A stretch of DNA of 64,000 nucleotides. Origin: an uncultured Clostridia bacterium (GTDB taxonomy: Bacteria > Bacillota > Clostridia > Peptostreptococcales > Anaerovoracaceae). This document shows, piece by piece, positions 61,741 through 64,000 of the stretch. Made by a program: the position numbers and the translations under genes. The DNA lies in NCBI GenBank assembly GCA_934233735.1, contig CAKQGQ010000009.1, positions 1 to 64,000 on the forward strand, read 5' to 3'. How positions within the stretch are numbered: position 1 is the first letter of the stretch; each line of letters opens with the position of its first letter. The notes under the pieces were generated by a model, which searched no databases, was not told the DNA's origin, and worked only from the letters and a program-made list of their open reading frames with translations.

Positions 61741-62310
61741 ATGAAAAACTCAGGAGCAGCAAAATTTATTACATCGTTTATTTACATTTTGTTCGGGCTG
61801 GCGCTGATGGTCTGGCCGCAGAAAGTCGAAAGCGTTATCTGCACGATTTTAGCGGTGTGCGTGATTATTTTGGGCGCGGCAAAGCTGGTCGGATACAGCA
61901 TGATTAAGGTCGAAAGCCGGATTGCTGACGATACCAACGGTTTTGCAGTCGGTATCAGCTTAGTTATCCTCGGTATTTTCCTCTGGCTGAAGGGCACGAT
62001 GGTAATTGCCCTGATTCCGTTCATCCTCGGGTTTATGATCACCTATAAGGGTCTGGAGGGCATTCAGAACGTTATCAATTTCCGCAAGTTCGGCTATGGT
62101 ATGAATAAAGGCGTTTTGATTTCTTCCGCGGTGATTACTTTGTTTGGGATTCTCGTAATGATGAACCCGTTTTCGACAGCCAAGCTGCTGTTCTTCATGC
62201 TTGGTCTGGGGCTTTTCGTGAGCGGTCTGTCGGATTTCATTTCCGATGCCATCTTTACACGCCAGATGAAAAAGATAGAAAAAACAGAAACGCCGGAAGA
62301 TGCCGAATAA
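61741..62310 (+). CDS. DUF308 (HdeD-like) membrane protein
   Basis: A 189-residue protein with six hydrophobic helices arranged as three pairs. It has the DUF308 pattern of repeated short helices with glycines (IYILFGLALMVWPQ, SLVILGIFLWLKG, LFGILVMMNPFS) and a charged tail. E. coli HdeD belongs to this family and helps acid survival at high cell density, but the role in Firmicutes is unknown. GAGAGG lies upstream of the ATG. Confidence 0.85.
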   Translation: MKNSGAAKFITSFIYILFGLALMVWPQKVESVICTILAVCVIILGAAKLVGYSMIKVESRIADDTNGFAVGISLVILGIFLWLKGTMVIALIPFILGFMITYKGLEGIQNVINFRKFGYGMNKGVLISSAVITLFGILVMMNPFSTAKLLFFMLGLGLFVSGLSDFISDAIFTRQMKKIEKTETPEDAE

Positions 62311-62324
62311 GAATACGAATAAAC

Positions 62325-62374
62325 GCAAAAACTGCCCGCGGCAGACTGATATAGTCCACTGTGGGCAGTTTTGC
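62325..62374. terminator. Bidirectional terminator between the DUF308 and desulfoferrodoxin genes
   Basis: A long hairpin GCAAAAACTGCCC to GGGCAGTTTTGC with an interrupted inner stem (GACT/AGTC), A/T tracts built into the stem base. Confidence 0.83.
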
Positions 62375-62404
62375 ATTAAGATTTCGGTAAGTTTATGTTA
62401 ATTG

Positions 62405-62785
62405 TTATTCTGCTTTCCAAAGTCCGTGCAGGTTGCAGTATGCGTAAACTGCTTCCACTTCATCCCCTTCACAGAGTGTGAAGCAAGCTTCCGGCTTCTT
62501 TCCTGCAGCAAGTCTTACAAGCTGGTCGCCGAGCTTTGTCTGAAGCCAAATCCATTCGATATAGTGTTCCGGAAGCATCGGGTGCTCTACACTTCCTACT
62601 GCAACGGATACCTTATTTCCTTCCACCTTATAGTCCGGTACATGCTTTTCCACAGCAGCGTCTACTGTACCTGGAACCAGTTCCTGCATCGGTTCGCCGC
62701 AGCATACAACCGGAACTCCGCTTGATTTTACCATAGCTACAATATTACCACAATGTCTGCAAATATAGAATTTCTGTTCTCTCAT
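62405..62785 (-). CDS. dfx: Desulfoferrodoxin (superoxide reductase)
   Basis: Reduces superoxide to hydrogen peroxide without producing oxygen. The 126-residue protein has a desulforedoxin-like N-terminal iron site (YICRHCGNIV and VVCCGEPM) and the catalytic centre with histidines in EKHVP and HPMLPEHYIEWI and Cys/His in CNLHGLWK. GGAGGATAATAAA precedes the start at 62785; the ATG at 62800 has no site. It is last in the perR-rbr-dfx transcript. Confidence 0.95.
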   Translation of the reverse strand: MREQKFYICRHCGNIVAMVKSSGVPVVCCGEPMQELVPGTVDAAVEKHVPDYKVEGNKVSVAVGSVEHPMLPEHYIEWIWLQTKLGDQLVRLAAGKKPEACFTLCEGDEVEAVYAYCNLHGLWKAE

Positions 62786-62844
62786 TTTATTATCCTCCAT
62801 GTAATCTCTTGTTTTCTTATCGCCGTTTTTACCAAAATTTCAAA

Positions 62845-63390
62845 TTAATAGTTTTCTGCGTGTACTTCGAAGTAGCTCTGCGGGTGGTTGCAAGTCGGGC
62901 AAACTTCCGGTGCCTTCGTTCCTACCACGATGTGTCCGCAGTTTCTGCATTCCCAAACCTTCACTTCGCTCTTAGCAAAAACTTCTGCTGTTTCTACATT
63001 CTGAAGAAGCGCACGGTATCTTTCCTCATGGTGCTTTTCGATTTCACCTACGAGACGGAATTTTGCTGCCAGTTCCGGGAAGCCCTCTGCTTCTGCGGTC
63101 TTCGCGAAGTCTTCATACATGTCCGTCCATTCGTAATTTTCACCTTCTGCTGCCGCAAGCAGGTTCTGAGCAGTGTCGCCGATACCGTTCAGTTCCTTGA
63201 ACCACATCTTCGCGTGTTCCTTTTCGTTATCAGCTGTTTTTAAGAATAAAGCTGCAATCTGTTCGAATCCCTGCTTTTTCGCCACGGATGCGAAGTAAGT
63301 GTATTTATTTCTTGCCTGGGATTCCCCTGCAAAAGCTGCTTCAAGATTTTTCTCTGTCTGTGTGCCTGCATATTTTGTTGTCATACTCAT
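62845..63390 (-). CDS. rbr: Rubrerythrin
   Basis: A di-iron peroxidase that detoxifies hydrogen peroxide with electrons from NADH or rubredoxin. The 181-residue protein has an erythrin four-helix domain with [24 protein letters not shown] and [10 protein letters not shown] and a C-terminal rubredoxin domain ([24 protein letters not shown]). GGAGACAATAAA precedes the start at 63390, which follows the perR stop by one base. It sits between perR and dfx. Confidence 0.96.
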   Translation of the reverse strand: MSMTTKYAGTQTEKNLEAAFAGESQARNKYTYFASVAKKQGFEQIAALFLKTADNEKEHAKMWFKELNGIGDTAQNLLAAAEGENYEWTDMYEDFAKTAEAEGFPELAAKFRLVGEIEKHHEERYRALLQNVETAEVFAKSEVKVWECRNCGHIVVGTKAPEVCPTCNHPQSYFEVHAENY

Positions 63391-63391
63391 T

Positions 63392-63775
63392 TTATTGTCT
63401 CCTTTTCTCATTATTTGCGTTTTTCTTGCAGTCGGGGCATCTAAAGTTGATTCTCAGGTCATAGGAATCAATCTTCTGTCCGAGCTGTTCTTCAATGGAC
63501 ATTGTCAAATCGTTTAGCCGTACATCGAAAATCGTGCCGCACTGACTGCAAATCAAATGGTCATGCCTCGTAGTATTGTCGTAGCGGTCGGGAAAACCCG
63601 GGTGCGAAATTCGAATGACCTTTCCGGTTTCCGCAAGACTCTTCAAATTATTGTATACGGTCGCCTGTACGATTTTAGAATTTCTTTTTTTCATTTCCAT
63701 GAAAATCATTTCGGCAGTCGGATGTTCCTTAGACTTCAGTATAATGTCTAAAATTTCGTCGCCGTATTTTGACAT
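63392..63775 (-). CDS. perR: Fur-family peroxide regulator PerR
   Basis: A 127-residue metal-dependent repressor of peroxide-stress genes. It has the Fur winged helix ([14 protein letters not shown]), the regulatory metal-site HDHLIC and two CxxC pairs (CSQC, CPDC) for the structural zinc. GAGGTGATCGGG precedes the start at 63775. It is first in perR-rbr-dfx, behind two Per boxes, so it most likely represses its own operon. Fur or Zur is possible, but the boxes and neighbours favour PerR. Confidence 0.93.
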   Translation of the reverse strand: MSKYGDEILDIILKSKEHPTAEMIFMEMKKRNSKIVQATVYNNLKSLAETGKVIRISHPGFPDRYDNTTRHDHLICSQCGTIFDVRLNDLTMSIEEQLGQKIDSYDLRINFRCPDCKKNANNEKRRQ

Positions 63776-63802
63776 CCCGATCACCTCATTTCATTTTTAG
63801 AA

Positions 63803-63817
63803 TTAGAATAATTTTAA
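63803..63817. promoter_or_regulatory. Per box downstream of the perR promoter
   Basis: TTAGAATAATTTTAA, one mismatch from the perfect palindrome at 63866-63880. It lies just after the -10 box of the perR operon promoter. Confidence 0.78.
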
Positions 63818-63828
63818 TTCTTGAGTTT

Positions 63829-63857
63829 ATAATACACGAACTTTTTTCATTTGTCAA
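63829..63857 (-). promoter_or_regulatory. Promoter of perR-rbr-dfx
   Basis: Minus strand TTGACA (63852-63857), 17-base spacer, TATTAT (63829-63834), flanked on both sides by Per boxes. Confidence 0.85.
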
Positions 63858-63865
63858 CAACTTTT

Positions 63866-63880
63866 TTAGAATAATTCTAA
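63866..63880. promoter_or_regulatory. Per box upstream of the perR promoter
   Basis: TTAGAATAATTCTAA, a perfect 7-1-7 palindrome of the Fur/PerR type, just upstream of the -35 box. It overlaps the stop codon of the partial gene at the right edge. Confidence 0.85.
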
Positions 63881-64000
63881 TTTTTTTCTAAACTGATTTC
63901 TGAGAACATTTTTAATGCCGTTTCAATGATTTCATCCGGAAATTCGTAATTTACTGTATGGAGCTGTGCATAGGCCTGCCCGTCGCCGATGCCGAAGAAT
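63877..64000 (-). CDS. C-terminal end of a hydrolase, possibly M20-family amidohydrolase (partial)
   Basis: The frame enters from the right edge and ends at TAG (63877-63879). The visible 40 residues include GIGDGQAYAQLHTVNYEFPD and end ISLEKN. The Gly-Gly-less LHTVNYEFPDEIIETA pattern resembles the end of M20 peptidases/amidohydrolases (LHTPxxDFNDE), with a conserved histidine. The assignment is tentative because most of the gene is outside the window. Its stop lies within the Per box at 63866-63880. Confidence 0.5.
   Translation of the reverse strand, partial: FFGIGDGQAYAQLHTVNYEFPDEIIETALKMFSEISLEKN

Overview
The window comes from a strictly anaerobic, probably spore-forming Clostridia-type Firmicute. 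The evidence is a SpoIIID homologue, a PerR/rubrerythrin/desulfoferrodoxin oxygen-defence set, pyruvate formate-lyase, an arginine deiminase pathway, a Trp-specific T-box, GGAGG-type ribosome binding sites throughout and many TTGACA-17-TATAAT promoters. I cannot name the genus from sequence alone. I see no rRNA gene, tRNA gene, intact insertion sequence or CRISPR array in the window.

Layout. (1) 1-297: three tandem consensus promoters point out of the left edge and look like the promoter array of an rRNA operon. (2) 298-16183, minus strand: a single run of 16 tightly packed genes for hexuronate catabolism. It starts with a LacI-type regulator, continues with three bicupins, two TIM-barrel epimerase-like proteins and an amino-acid-type ABC transporter, and ends with uxaC, uxuA, a MATE transporter, uxuB, kdgK, a KDPG aldolase-VOC fusion and gap. 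The divergent uxaB-uxaA pair (16428-19410) adds the galacturonate branch. Together they take glucuronate and galacturonate to pyruvate and glyceraldehyde 3-phosphate and on into glycolysis. LacI-type operators sit at both divergent transcription starts. (3) 19519-21202: a lipoprotein and a lysophospholipase-like hydrolase. (4) 21303-32557, minus strand: a nine-gene envelope-polysaccharide locus that begins with a diguanylate cyclase and ends with an EAL phosphodiesterase. Between them lie VTC-domain, DUF4956, CotH-kinase, glycoside-hydrolase-like, HEAT-like, GT2 synthase and DivIVA-like proteins. (5) 32906-39885: a GntR(YtrA)-controlled ABC operon with two paralogous membrane proteins and two paralogous anchored exoproteins, plus a Nudix hydrolase. 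(6) 40142-47724: an NhaC-family antiporter, an AI-2E-family membrane protein, arcC/arcA/arcB and an odd MocR-type regulator that has lost its PLP lysine. (7) 47798-52694: housekeeping genes (RlmL-like methyltransferase, MreB, acyl-CoA synthetase, DUF1836 protein). (8) 52745-55850: trpXYZ under a tryptophan T-box. (9) 55981-58975: pflA and pflB. (10) 58976-59749: a repeat-rich non-coding stretch before spoIIID. (11) 60099-64000: a sortase-anchored surface protein, a DUF308 membrane protein, and the perR-rbr-dfx stress operon with two Per boxes.

Most worth a second look: the cupin/TIM-barrel/ABC module inside the uronate operon, where intact and metal-ligand-less paralogues sit side by side; the c-di-GMP-bracketed CotH/VTC/DUF4956/GT2 locus; the MocR-like protein without its catalytic lysine upstream of the arc genes; and the inverted TGTTCTAA array upstream of spoIIID.
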